NCBI GenBank assembly: GCA_002633025.1
Contig: NMRB01000038.1
Span: forward strand, 804,436 to 868,435
Length of the DNA stretch: 64,000 nt
Reading direction: 5' to 3'
Source: Notospermus geniculatus
Taxonomy: Eukaryota > Nemertea > Pilidiophora > Heteronemertea > Lineidae
This document shows positions 13,401 to 28,400 of this stretch, one piece after another (the stretch's first letter is position 1; the number at the start of each line of letters is the position of its first letter). The translations under genes were made by a program, and so were the position numbers. The notes under the pieces were generated by a model, which saw only the letters and a program-made list of their open reading frames with translations, was not told the origin of the DNA and did no database searches.

Positions 13401-16400
13401 CCATGATTCCGACCACGATGCCTGTACAAAACGCTTTCGTGGTGTTCCTCTAGACTTCGTGATGCCTTCCTATAGACTTCTTGTTTTTCGTGATAATTGC
13501 ACCCATTGTAACATTAAAGCGATGTACGCGGGCTCTGCAGTAACTGCACATCGATAGTTCCTCTATTTACCGTATGGCGACAGCACTACAATTTATGAAT
13601 GAAATTCTAAGTAGGTCATCTCATTATAATACTACGGAATTTACTATGACCAATCAGCAGCGAGGAGAGTGACATGAGTGACAGCTGCCGAGACGGCGAC
13701 GATTCGATGAATCATCCGCCAAAACATGCGAAGGATGGTGTTGGCCGTTGGCCAACGACGTTCAGAGGTACACTGCCAAGTCCTCATTGTAGTGCTACAA
13801 CAATTTTCTGTCTTCACACGCCGCCATCTGGCTAAACTTTCAGCATTGACATGGGATTCGCTGGTCGACCTCCTCACACTTCGGCTTTTTCAGCGCCATG
13901 TTTGTTGTCAGTCCGTCGATTTCGCTCTGGGAAATCCCCGTGAGATTTTGAAATTTTCCCGGCAGTAAACATTTTTGTCGCCCAAATTCATTGAAATAAT
14001 ATTAATAAAAGATTTTTCATGAACATTTTGTTGCATAAAACGTCAACGATACCGTAGTTTGATGGCTCAAAGATGCTAGAAATCACACGAGATCAGTTTC
14101 AAGAATCCCGCCAGCTATGAATGAAATTGGGGAGCTATCGCGGGTCGCGATAGTTGAACGAGATTTCATTTTCAACCTCGCGAGTACATCGCTTTAAGGC
14201 CACGATCCCTCTACGAAAACATTTCAGAGGATTCGTAGAGGCATCGTGGTCGGAATCGTGGCAGTGTGAGATGGGCTTTAGAAGCAGCCACCCTACCTTG
14301 CGGCCCAATTTTGTAATGGTTTTCTGTTACACCCCCTACCTTAAACTGGTGATCACCCTATCTTAATTTGCAAAGTAATGGGAAAACATGGAATTTCAAG
14401 GGTACCACCCTACCTTAGGAAATCCTGTTGAGAACACTGCGGTAGGATAAAAATACATACTGGGAATATTTAGCTAGTAGACTTTATACCTTTAAGGTTG
14501 GTTCATTCTTCATCAAGCGACGTCACTCGCTGTTGGCGACCGTTCATTAAGGGTGGTTTACACTAGGTTGCACCAAGTTGCAAGTTGCTGCAACCTGCAG
14601 TCTACCTGTGACGTTTACACATTGCAACATTCAGTACGATAAGTTGCAGAAGTTCGCAACAAGTTGCAGGAATTTTGGCGGGAATCCTTTGTTTGGCAGC
14701 CATTTTGGCTTCAGTAGACGTCACATGATTTTTTGCTGTATTCTCATTGGCCAGCGACGTGCAACTTGTTGCAACTTCACCAGAAAATAGGATCTGGATC
14801 CTAATTTTGCAACAAGTTACAGTAGTTAGTTGCAACAAGTTGCATGCCCATTGAAGGTCTTGGGCCACTTGTGCGTTTTGCACTGCCTGATGCATCAAAT
14901 CTTTTGTTAGGAAGCAGAGCGGCGGAAAATAACAAAAGATTTGACGCATCACGCAGCGCAAAACGCACAAGTGGCCCGAGACTTTTACACATGCAACTTT
15001 GATGAAATTTTTTGTCTCATCAGGTTTATGCAACAAGTTGCATGTGTAAACGGGCCTTTAGGCCTACAGTTCAAAATGTCAAGATTTAGCTCCTTGATTG
15101 ATATATTTTGATGTATTGATATATTTTCAGGTAAAAACCAGGAAGAAACTTGTCAGAGGATGTTCAATGACAGCGCTGTAGGGAAACTATTGAAGGAGTT
15201 CTTGAATGACAAACCGGTGGCTGTGCAGGATGAGATGGTCGATTTGTACCTATCAGATTTTGTCCACATGACTGTCAGGTGTGGACACCACGGCATGCAT
15301 GAGGTAGGAGAGTGTTGACTGCTGTTGCCAATGGGGTACCGGCAAACAAAAGGAGGCGCTGATCATCAACTCGGTTAAACGCAGGTGCGCATGCCTTTGC
15401 GATTGTTGAACGTCATCAGCCGTCGTGCGTCATTCTGACGTTACAAAAACTGCGTCATTCACAACCCATGACGTCGACCATTCGCCTGTCGTTTACGCTA
15501 AAATGGTCAACTTTATCGATTAAATTCATCATGTTCCCGCAGAGATTTTTGCTCAAAAACCATAAGATATATTTTAGCACTTCTGTACTTAATGATAGAA
15601 AATTAAAATCAGAAATTGAGTGCAATGTTTTAGTTATATTTGGCCTAGAAACAGGGTGTGCTATTCAGAATTAATGAGGAACCCGCAGAACTACGCCACG
15701 ACGTGGCGCTGTCAGTGTAAGACCCGGAAGTCCTATTTTCTTATAGTATTTCCATTTACTTCTTGTCCCAAAATAAACCACTCTCTTTGGTTCAATTTTG
15801 ATTAAATTACACTGTCCTGTTTCATGTTCAAAGTTCTCCATATATCACCGCTTTGTTTCGTCAGAAATGCCACAGGATGCCAATACTAACAACGTCGTTT
15901 GGGGAAATTTCCACGGAAAATTGTGTAGAAAAATGTACACATGCTTTGACGACGTGACGTCAACAGCGAAAAAAGTGACGTCAGTACGTCATTCGGGTCT
16001 TATACTGACTGCGCCATCTGCAGTCATGCGGGTTCCCCATTGGAAACTAACGTTAGCCTCACTTTCAATGATGCAGTTATGACCGAGTTGATAGTCAGCG
16101 CCGCGTCGCGGATTAGGTCTGCCGGTACCTCATTCAAGATTCGTTGCTTTTCATTTTGCTGTCAGAGTGGTGCAGTGCGAGCATCAACGCCTGTCATTGC
16201 TGAGGTTGTGAGTTCGATCCCAAGTCAGACCCGTTCTTCATGATGGAGCTGTTGAACCTCTTACAGTTCAGGTTTTCCTTGGGGACTCCAGTTTCCTCCT
16301 GCTGTACATAAACAAGATGACATTGTAAATGTCGTATGGTTCCCGATGTACCGTACAGGTACATGTACTTCTACATTGGTAGAGATCAAGATACGTTGAT

Positions 16401-19400
16401 AGAGATCAGACACATTGATAGAGATCAGAGACTGAGAATTTTAACAAAGTCCAGTCCTTGAATAAGCAGGCATGAACTGAGACTTGTTTCATGTTGCTCA
16501 GTTGACAATATGGCAAGTTATCTCAAAATATCAAATTTGTGATATCGATATCACCATGACCCCTACATCTCAGATCAGAAGTAATCAGTCCATTCGATTC
16601 CTAGGGTGTGAAAACCTAAGGGTAGAACTTGTTCCTGTTGGTCTAGGTGTTAAAGGAGCCGAGTTATGGCATCAGATAAAAGCGTGACGGACAAAATATC
16701 AAGTCTGATATGTTGATTACATCGTGATGGAGGCATCTGATGTTGAAAATGATTAGCTCATTGGATTGCCCAGGTTGACAAACCCAGGGGTAGGATGTGT
16801 TACCTGGACTGTAGCTGTTGAAGGAGATAAGATATGAAGGCGTCACAGACGGACACACACAGACACTATGACCAAAAACAATATGGTTCCCGATCTTGAT
16901 GATCGGGAACCATAATTACACAGTTACAAAAATTACAGTATTGTGTCTGTTCTCTTAATTTTCAGATCTTTACAAAAACTCTGAAAGTGGCTTTCCGCGA
17001 GTCCCGCACAGAGATGACAGCAGAAGACGATGATCTTGCAGGGCAGTTGACGATTCCAAAGCTTCATCTGACGTATTTGAATTTCCGCAAACGATTTGAG
17101 ATTTTTGTTCAAGCTTGTTCGGTGTGGAAGGAATGTGTCGAACGGCTGAACAAAACACCAGATCATGATCTTAACAAAAACTGCACAGAGATGGTAAGTG
17201 TCCTCTTTTGCCTGGCCATTTTCTAAAAATACATGCATTATAATGTAGCTATGAAATAGAACCGGGTTTCTAAGGTGAAAGTCATCACGTCTTTCTTCCA
17301 GATTCGAACCTACAGACCCTCGCATGAGGCATCAATCGCCAGCCCCAATAAATAATGTACAGTACAGGTCACAACTGACATCCCTAAATTCGCGTAGGTT
17401 ACGCGTAAGTCACTCGTAACTTAGGCAACAACTCACGAGCTATGTTACGCGCAACTTACGAGGTGAGTTACGCGAACTTCGCTAGCTACGCAGTGATTTA
17501 CGAGGCGACTTGCGCGATTTTAGCGAGTTACGCAAAACCAAAGCCGTGAAGTACGTGTAAGTTACGCGTAACTTACGAGTAACTTTCGCGAAGCCGTAGG
17601 GATGTCAATTGTGACCTGTACTGTAGCAGTTGAAAAAAGCCGAGGGTCCCACCTGAGTTTCGAACCTGGGACCTCTCGATTTCAAGTCAATCGCTCTTCC
17701 GACTGAGCTGAAGGAATCGATTTCCTGGAAGCTCAGTCTTAGAACTTCCTCTCAGATAATGCCATTTCATTATAGACATGGCCCATTGATTACGGGTCTA
17801 TAGCCCTTTTTACACGGTGCTAGTTCGAGGAAACCTACCTCCACCCTCCTCGGGCGGGTTCGGTTCAGAATGGACTGATCGCTTTTACATGGTGTGTGTT
17901 ACCGAACCCGCCTCGATCTAGTTCGAGGTCGGTTCGCTCAAATGCGTGCCACCAGATGGCGTGTATCAACATTTACAGTTATGAGTTATCGCAAGTAAGA
18001 AATATCCCAAAAATAATCACTTAAAATCGATAAACTATTTTCTAACAACATGAGCAGTGCTTGAGAAATCTTGTGCGTGATTTCTTCACAGGCAGCAATG
18101 CGCCAGTGATGCCATTCATATGTAGCGTGCTCAAACCCGCACGAGGCCGGTGGAGGTCAGTTCGCTTTTACACAGGAAAATAACTGACCTGCACCTACCT
18201 CCACCTTCCCGAGACTCACGCAGCAAACTGAACTGGCCCGAGGAAGGTGGAGGTCAGTTGTTTCGATTTTACACGGGAAAAAATAACCGAACCCTCCTCG
18301 ATCTAGTCTCGATCCGGAACGCACCGGCACCGTGTAAAAAGGGCTTATGTTTGCCAAGTTGGTTTTTGCATCCCATTTTGAAATCCTCATTGTGAGAAAG
18401 TCAGAAAGTTTAACACAACAATTGACCCCTCATCTTGTTGCTAACCAGTAGACTTAACCTGTGTAAACAGTACAGCATGTATCTCCTCAACACAGGTGTG
18501 CAGACCGGTTGAAGTTAAAATTTTAGGTCTTATTTTCCCTTATGCATGTTTTGCCATGGAAAAGCATTGGAAACTGTTGCGTTGTGATGCCAATGATGTA
18601 GCGTCACGCCCGCCGCACACACGAATTTTTACCATTTTTTTTATGTTGTCTCATTGAAATCAGATTTCTAAATCTTCAGTCATTTGGGTTCCAAAATTTT
18701 TCGGTTGCCAGTATCCAGAAATAATATTCTTTCCAATGGCAAGAAAAAATCGTATTGTCACGCTAAATCTAAACTCCCTACGCAGTTGTGTACCGCGCCC
18801 CCTTCGGTTTACTCGCTCTCCACAACTGCTTAACTTCGTGGAAGTCGCCGCGTTTGGTCAACAGATGGCGTCAGGGCCTGGCGCGAGTTTTACAGCCTAT
18901 CAGCACGCTGCTTTCAGAACTGTTTGGCCCGTTGGCAACGGATGTTCTTGTGCTACCATGGCTACGAACCGCTCGGCCAATGAAAAAGTTTCTCAGGCCA
19001 GCCTGGTTACCGATTGCTCGGTGCTCTCATTGGTCAACGCTCTCAGCACCATCTGTTGATCGAATGCGGTGAATTTTTACGAAGTAAAGCAGTTGTGGAG
19101 AGTGAGTAAACCGAAGGGGGCGCGACTCACAACTGTGTAGGGAGTTAAGCTAAATCTGATGTCTGCTAAGATCTTTAGGCGATGGTTGAAAACTGGACTG
19201 GGTGTCCCGTTATTTATGGGCCATGTCTATAGTTACATACTGTAAAGCAGGAAAATTTCGCGTGCAGGAAATTTTCGCGAATTTTGCGAGGGAGTACGAG
19301 TCGCGAAAATTTCCTGTCACGAATATGAGTACACGCAAGTGATAAATATGGTCCGCAGAAAAAAACTGAAAAAAATGGCAAAGACTCGCGAAAATATCCT

Positions 19401-22400
19401 GCCGCGAATATGTCTATAATTCTTGATTTGCAAAAATTTCCAGCCGCGAAATTATCTTGCTTTACAATAATGCACAAGTTAATTCGGTGTACTTTCAGAC
19501 CCTTGATGTCAATGTCCTTGTCAAGATGGTTGAGTACATCAGTTCTTTGGAGAACATGCTGAAGAATGCGAAAAAACGCCAACAATGGATAGATACAGTC
19601 AGATCATTCAAACCATTAATTGAAAGCATTCTGAATGCCAGATATCCAAGGGGGCCAATGTGCACACAATACTTGGAACAGTACAGGCAAGAAACGTTTT
19701 CTTTGACCTAGGTCTACAGAAAGAAAGGGCAAAAACTGATGGTTATGCCATGTTCCCACTAGAGCGCAGTCCGTTACGAACGTCACGATTGGCCATTCAT
19801 AGCTGATCGTGGAATATTTGCTTAATTCTCGGAAGTTTCACGTTTGAATACGAGGTGATGCGAGTCGGTACGTTCTGATGCGCTTGGACGCGATATGGTC
19901 GCGATTGGTCAATTTCAGGTGGCACGAATGGCGCCACGATTGAAATCGTGGTCTTAATTGTGGAGTAATCATGGTGATCCCATCAGATCTTATCATATTT
20001 TGAGGGCAATCCTGACGGCAATCGTGACAATCTCGTTGATCGTAGAAAATTTTTGAACCGTTCAAAACTTTTCTACGATCAATACGATTGCCACGACTGA
20101 CCTCAAGATCTGATAAGACCTGATAGGATCACCACGATTATTGCACGATTAAGATCACGATTTCAATCGTGGCGTGATTCGTGATAGTGTGAACACAGCA
20201 TAAACTGAACCCTGAATTTGGTTCAACACCGCCTAGCTGGTGCTGTTCGTCTAGTCCACGGTTGATCCCGATCACCACGATTCGGAAGCACAATTAGATG
20301 CGCTCTGTCACGCTTTGTTACGATTTAATACAATCTGATGCGATGATTATGATTAACAATTAATCGTGTTGATCGTAGAAAATTTTTAAACCGGCCAAAA
20401 CTTTCCTACGATCAACACGACTGCCATGACTGACCTCAAGATCTGATAAGACCTGATAGGATCACCACGATTACTCCACAATTAAGACCATGATTTCAAT
20501 CGTGGCGTGATTCGAGATATTGTGAACATAGCATTAGCACATTCATCATAACTTGGAATCAAATGCAACAGGTTGATTAACACCATTCGTGACAAACAGG
20601 TTGTTGAGGTGGTCCAGTGGCAACTTTTGTGTCTGCCATAGGCCTATAATTTGTAGAAACTAGGAGTATTTGCAAGGAATATACATGTGTGCAACTGAAC
20701 TTTCATGTGCTTGCAGGCCACTGTGGACACGCATTTGTGTGGTGCGACTTTTCATTGACCACGTCTGCCCACCACACATCAAAGAAGAGAAAGATCGTGT
20801 GGACTCCATCATACTACTCTGGGGGGTAAGCATTTAACTCATGTATCCCCCATTTTGGAGCAGACAGTATGTTCCTGTTGAAATTCTTCTATAAACGGCT
20901 TGGAAGGATCAATGAGTGAGCTGCTCCTGAAGTTCCCCAGAAAGGTTTCAGAGAGACTTGGGTAATTTGTGAAGTGCTTTGAAACTGTATAAACGTGGAA
21001 TGCACTGTATCAAAAAAGTGGCAAAATGGCAGAGTATTGAAATTGTAGCATGAAATTCTCTCTTCACAGTTCTTGGGAAAAGATACCAGTTTCCGAACTC
21101 ATGCATCGCTTCAAAAGGTTGCCAGGTTCTTGAAATCTTGCAAGAACAATGTAGTCAAAAAGATCTACAAGTAAGTGTAATAATGCCTGGAAAGTTGGCT
21201 GGATAGTTGAACTTTGTGAATGCCTTGTTTGTGGGAGCGGTTCATAAGAAGACTGGAATCCACTGGAATCCACCGAAATACTGCCGAAAACACGATAAAA
21301 TACTTATACTGTAGCTATGGTATGTATTACACGGATACGAGGCAGATACGGGCAAGATCAGCCTCAAAATTCACACCTGCTGTCAACTTCAGAAACATCG
21401 CATCAGGTGTTTTCGGCAGACGGTCGGCGGGCGCCATCTTGGATGCGTGTTTGAGGTTATCCAATATGGCGGCGGTCGATCGCCGAAAACACCCGTGCGG
21501 TGATGTTTCTGTTAGAATGGGTCGGATATTGAGACTGATATTGTATATTTTTGCATTGGATTACAGGGCTGCTTACCCATACGGATTGGCCGTATTTACA
21601 TGTAGTACGGAAAAAGATCTATACGGGTAATACGGGAATACGGATCTTACTGCTCACAGTACGGATTTATTTTCACCTAAAATACAGGATTTTTTCTGTG
21701 GAATATGGCTATTTATGTTCAAATTTTCTCCTTCAAAGTCTCCAATCCATCCACAAAACCTTTCCCAGACGTTTCTGGTTCTTTGTGGGGGTTTCTGTAT
21801 TGGAACAAGGATATGCCCCGACTGCCAGACGCAGTGAATCAGACCGACATGTGGTGTCTCAGATTTGATCATCTGAGCACCTTACTGAGCAGATCAGCTC
21901 TGCCTGGAGTGTTGGGTTAGGACAGTCCCCATTAAGGTGGGAAATTCAAACTCTCATTGAAATTTCTCATTGAAATAACAGTATTTGTGTGGTGTAGTAG
22001 AACGAATACTGACATCAGTCATCTGGTGTTTACAAAGGATAGACATTAGCTATTGTGGAAATATATCCTGTTTAACCCCTTCTGATCCTACATGAGCTGG
22101 ATATTGACTGCTTTTAACCCCTTGTTACCGAAAACTATGGACTAAAATAAACATTTTGGGGGGAAATTTTACATTTAAAAAAACTGAAAAATACAGGAAA
22201 TCATGGCAAAATACAGGAAAATCTTTGTCTAAATACAGGGAAAAAAATAAGGGGGTAAGCAGCTCTGGGATTGATACGATACATTGCCTCACTACTGTAT
22301 AACAGTGAAAAGAAGCCTTTTAACCCTGTTTTCGGAGATATTTTGGTGAAATCCGTCGTATTTTGGCGTATTTCGGTGTATTCTGGTCTTCTTACGAAAC

Positions 22401-25400
22401 CTTTGTGGGAGTACCGGTACGTACATGTATATAATAACTGCCATAACTTCTGAAATACCAGTTAACCATTTCAGTGCTTGAGCATTACGGGTTCAGTTGA
22501 ATGCCGAATCCTGCTCATTGCAATGGGGAACCAGCGTGCCCAAAGGAGGCACTGGGGAACAACTCAGTTTTAACATGAAATGCATGCATTGCGACGTTGA
22601 AAATGTCAGTGACGTCGCGCATCGTTCGTGACGTTATGTGCGATACGCCATTCAGAATCAATGACATTGCTCTTCGGTGTTGTAATCACAGGAAATTTTC
22701 TCTCCTCAGGATTGATGTTAAATGCTTTGCATGTAAAGAGCTGATGATGGACCCTGTGATCCTCCCGTGTAGACATAGGATTTGTCGAACTTGCTTCAAG
22801 GACCTAATTGACAGCAGCAGCAGAGCATGTCTTGAGTGCAAGGATGAAATACCTGAAGTCTTTGCTCCACCACCTCCAGTCAGAAATAGGTAGGAAGTTA
22901 TCTATTTCTTGTTTAAGGAATTGGTACCGAACTGGAGGTATTGGTCGTCTCACCGGCAAACCCACGAGGGTGGAGCTAAAATGCAGACCTAAACCCGAGG
23001 CGCTTCACCGAGGGTTTAGGTCGGAATGACAGCTCCACCCGAGCGGGTTTGGTGAGACGACCAATACCGACAGTGAGGTATCAATTTCTATTCTAAACCA
23101 CTTTTCCATAAACCTCTCTGGCACTATAAATCATGAAATTCATATTCAGTACAGTATAGTAGGGGAGCCAATGACCTGAAATCCTGAAGGAGGTGGTCAT
23201 GCATGTTATACTTTTTTCTTGCGAGTTTTTGGGTAGGTATAATGATTTTACACAGGAAATAACTTGTTAACAGTTCAGATCATCTTGCGAATTGGCTATC
23301 TGGGCCCAAATCTGAATTTTGACCTCGAGACTTTTTAGCCGAAATTTAGGGGTAGGGGAAATAAGAATGCCTTTTACAGATGATTTTAGTCGCTAAACCT
23401 AAACATATTTGGTATCATTGGAAAGGATATGGGACCAGCTACAATTTGGTGCTATGCAAATTATGATGACGTCACCGATGACGTCACCAGAGGTCAAAAG
23501 GTCGCATTTTCTTAGGGCAAGTGAAAATCAGGGGTATCCGTACAAAAAAGGGTTAATATACCAAAATGCAAACTAGTTTCAAAAAGTAAAATAACCCAAA
23601 ATGTAGAGGAGATATATGGGAAGTTTTTAATACCAAAAAGATTGGTATATACCGCACAGTGAGGAAGTTAACCCCTTCTCTTGAAATGGTGGAAATTCCA
23701 AATATGGTCATTTTCTGTGTCTGTGTCGAACAAGAATAATTTTGAAGCAAGAAGGAATTTCCTATCAGGGTACATTCATCAAACCACTTTTCAAGTATGA
23801 AATGCTCTTTTTAACACTTTCTAGGCCAATTGTATATGGATTTTGAAGAAAGAGATACCGGTATTCGCATTGGTTCCTGCAAGTTTATGATAAGCCAATA
23901 GACTCGAACAATAGATCATATAGTGGGGGGCTTAGCTGATCAATTGTGCACTTTCCCTTAAAAGCATGAAACTTGGCAGATGGTTAGAGTAACACAAAAC
24001 AACGATTTTTAGTCCAGGGGCCACCGGAAATTGCACCCCGTGTGGCGGCCATCTTAGATTTCAAAATGGCCGCCATTGTACATGTTTTGTTGAATATCTC
24101 CGTAACTAGTTGAGATATCAGGACAGTTGAAATTCCTATACCCACATTTCAAGGGTCTAGGAGTCCAATGGTGCATAAAATGTTTGAAAATTGTTGCCGC
24201 CATCTTGAAATCCAAGATGGCCACCATCCACAAGCTATTGTGCTCAATATCTCCTTAACTAGTAGAGATATCGAGACAGATGGAACGCCTATACCCACAT
24301 TTTAGGGGTATAGGAATTTAATGGTGACATAAAATGTTTGAAAATTGTTGCCGCCATCTTGAAATCCAAGATGGCCGCTATCCACAAGCTATTCTGCTCA
24401 ATATCTCCTTAAGTAGTGGGATATTGAGACAGCTGAAACGTACATACCCACATTTTAGGGGTCTGGGAATCCAATAGTGACATTGAATATGTGGCAGCTA
24501 TCTTACAGTCAAAGATTCACACCATCCAAATCTATAAACATAGCCTATCATCAGTCGCACACACAACATGGGGAGGAATGATCCATCAAGAAGACATCAC
24601 GAGCAGTTGGCTGAAAAAGCACAGCTGATCATCTCTTGGCTTTTCTAGTCTCTGTTGCATTCCCCAACACAAGAACATAGTGATGTGCATGGAAGTGCAG
24701 ACTTCTTACGCCTGCACCGACGAGAGCATCGTTTTGTGCATCCATACCGGATAAGTTCATTGCACATCTTTGCAGCTTCAGGTAGTGTTGTCCAAATCGG
24801 TTTGACCTCCAAATCGGTTTGACCTTCAGATGCCTTTTACCAACGCCAATCACTTGGACTTTGGGAGCTGAGGTTGCGCTTGTAACACCTCAGCCCAGCA
24901 AAAAGATCCTTGGTACACTGCAGGTCTGACATGCTGCACCAGAGCGTGGTGTGTAGGTGGAATTGATTCCAGAGGTCTGCCTTTCTTTGCAAACAGTTTC
25001 CTTCGTGATGTATTGGTTCATACTTTACGCATTGCGCGTTGTGCAAGTGGTCGACGCAAGTGCGCTTTGCGTTTCGCAAAGTTCATGGCATTGCGCGTCG
25101 ACTCGGCCGACCCGAATCCGAGTCTGTCACGCTATTCGCTTCCGTTTATCAATTCATACTTCACGTGCTACCGGTGCAGAACGCAACGCACAAAAAGTTA
25201 AAATCTGGTCAAGTCAAACGGATTCGTTGACGGAATGTACGAGCGCAACAACTAACCGGGTGAAATGTGACTAGCGAGTTCAGTGCGTTCACTGCGTCTC
25301 CGGAGACGATTCGTTTCTTGCATTTCCATATCCGTTGCTGGTGCGGTGACCAGATTTTCCGTTCCGCAATCGGGTTGCCGCAGAAGTATGAATTGGCCGT

Positions 25401-28400
25401 TAAGGTTCATTTCATACTTCATGTTTTTTATTGCTCGTACCACACATAAACATAGGGAACGGACAAGCGCAAAGCGCAAGACGCAGGTACTTGAGCGATC
25501 ATATATCAGAATGACGAATCTTGCAATGGTGCTCATACACTGACTCCGGTAGGCCTATGTCTGTTCATGGTTGACTTCAGAAGCGCATTTGTGGGCAATG
25601 GGAATGGCTCCCATGTAGCCCATGCAGTTCGCTTACCACGCCCAGCAAATGCTGACACAGCGTCGCATCCTGTCAGTGCATGAAAGGACTCTACATTTCT
25701 CAGGGCCGACAGCAGTGGCTATGTCATGTGCAGAGATGAATCGCAAGCTCTTCCCTGTTCCGAAGGCTAACAATATCTTCAGAGAAAGTCTCTGAAATGA
25801 ACTTATCCGGTGTGGATGCACAAAACGATGCACTGGTCGGTGCAGGCGTAAGAAGTCTGCACTTCCATGCACATCACTATGTTCTTGTGTTGGGGAATGC
25901 AACAGAGACTAGAAAAGCCAAGAGATGATCAGCTGTGCTTTTTCAGCCAACTGCTCGTGATGTCTTCTTGATGGATCATTCCTCCCCATGTTGTGTGTCG
26001 ACCTGTCGACTGATGATACGCTATGTTTATAGATTTGGATGGTGCGTATCTTTGACTATAAGATAGCTGCCACATATTCAAGGTCACTATTGGATTCCCA
26101 GACCCCTAAAATGTGGGTATAGACGTTTCAATTGTCTCAATATCCCCACTACTTAAGGAGATATTGAGCAGAATAGCTTGTGGATAGCGGCCATCTTGGA
26201 TTTCAAGATGGCAGCAACAACTTTCAAACATTTTATGTCACCATTAAATTCCTAGACCCCTAAAATGTGGGTATAGGCGTTTCATCTGTCTCGATATCTC
26301 TACTAGTTAAAGAGATATTGAGCAGAAGAGTTGTGGATAGCGGCCATCTTGGATTTCAAGATGGCGGCAACAATTTTCAAACATTTTATGTCACCATTAA
26401 ATTCCTAGACCCCTAAAATGTGGGTATAGGCGTTTCATCTGTCTCGATATCTCTACTAGTTAAGGATATATTGAGCACAATAGCTTGTGGATGGCGGCCA
26501 TCTTGGATTTCAAGATGGCGGCAACAATTTTCAAACATTTTATGCACCATTGNNNNNNNNNNNNNNNNNNNNNNNNNNNNNNNNNNNNNNNNNNNNNNNN
26601 NNNNNNNNNNNNNNNNNNNNNNNNNNNNNNNNNNNNNNNNNNNNNNNNNNNNNNNNNNNNNNNNNNNNNNNNNNNNNNNNNNNNNNNNNNNNNNNNNNNN
26701 NNNNNNNNNNNNNNNNNNNNNNNNNNNNNNNNNNNNNNNNNNNNNNNNNNNNNNNNNNNNNNNNNNNNNNNNNNNNNNNNNNNNNNNNNNNNNNNNNNNN
26801 NNNNNNNNNNNNNNNNNNNNNNNNNNNNNNNNNNNNNNNNNNNNNNNNNNNNNNNNNNNNNNNNNNNGCCCTCAGAAAATGCGACCTTTTGACCTCTGGT
26901 GACGTCATCGGTGACGTCATCATAATTTGCATAGCACCAAATTGTAGCTGGTCCCATATCCTTTCCAATGATACCAAATATGTTTAGGTTTAGCGACTAA
27001 AATCATCTGTAAAAGGCATTCTTATTTCCCCGACCCCTAAATTTCGGCTAAAAAATGTCGAGGTCAAAATTCAGATTTTGGCCCAGATAGCCAATTCGCA
27101 AGATGATCTGAACTGTTAACAAGTTATTTCCTGTGTAAAATCATTATACCTACCCAAAAACTCGCAAGAAAAAAGTATAACATGCATGACCACCTAAAAC
27201 CTTAAATAAGCACATTTTTTGGGTTTGGCTCCCCTACTAGTATGATTTGATTGCGAATAGGCCTATTTTGAGATGTTCAGAGTCAATCCGACCCGGCGTC
27301 CGGCTCGCAGATGACATGACGTCAGTGAATCACGCATTGTGTAACAACATGTACATCATGTATATCAGTGTGCAGCGCTAGGCCCAACAAGCTGAGCCAA
27401 AATGAGATAGCAGGGCGCTTTCTTTAATGGACTTTCCGTGGGATATGTAGCTTATGATAGAAAATATTCTTGGGATAGGTCAGTGAGTATCCATCTCGCC
27501 CATATTCTTTGCACTACCTCTCTGAATGCTCGAAGCGAGAAACACAATGGTGGGCGGTTTTGGTTGCGACACCAAAGCTCAGTGTGGTTAAAACGAGGCT
27601 AATGCATTATCCATTGAAAACGAGGCTCACTGTGACCAAGGTGGTTTAGAATACACTGCAGAAGTACCAGTATTCAATGTAAAGAAACAAAATATGCAAA
27701 GAGTAGCCCTGTCCACAACGTGCGATGTCGCTCAATGTGATGCAACCATCTTGTCATGTTAGAAGACACACGACTGGGGGTGTCTACATTATGCGACCAC
27801 AGGTACCTCTAAGAGTCGTCAGTAGGGTTAGGGTTAAACTCGGGGGTCAAAGGTTAGGGTTAGGGGGCTATATATTAATGAGTTTAAGAAACCATACGTT
27901 AACGCTAACGTTAGTGACATCATTTTGACGTCACATCGAATGAATCTGTTGCATTTCTTCTGGGGGTGACGTCATTTTGACGTAATTAGCGTTATCGTTA
28001 GCGTTAACGTTTGGTTTCTTAAACTCACTATCATGTACTGGATACCTCCCTACCGTTAGCCCCCTAACCCTAACCCTAGCCCCTGACCCCGAGTTTAACC
28101 CTAACCCTACTGACGACTCTCAGAGGTGCCTGTGATGCGACAAGTCGTAGCCCGTTGATGCCTTCCAAACTGAAGTTCACGACTCGGTCACAGGAGACTC
28201 AACATATTCACTTCACTTGCCGCCGACTGAGTCAAGGAATTGTTTCCGGCTACATGTTTGCAAAATGTGTCTAAACTTCATGAAAGAATAATCACGTTGA
28301 CTAGCGCCATATTGACTATAGTGTCGACAGGTCATAATTCCTGTTTTCCAAAAAGTGTAAATAATTCCTGTTTTCCAAAAAGTGTAAATAATTCCTGTTT

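Noticed and set aside
14602-15036. 144-codon minus-strand frame
   Set aside because: Entirely within an inverted-repeat element rich in TTGCAACAAG.
26420-26987. Frames of 135-166 codons
   Set aside because: Mostly undetermined bases from the N gap.
27820-28110. Telomere or chromosome end
   Set aside because: Only two or three TTAGGG-like units, in inverted arms of a mobile element.
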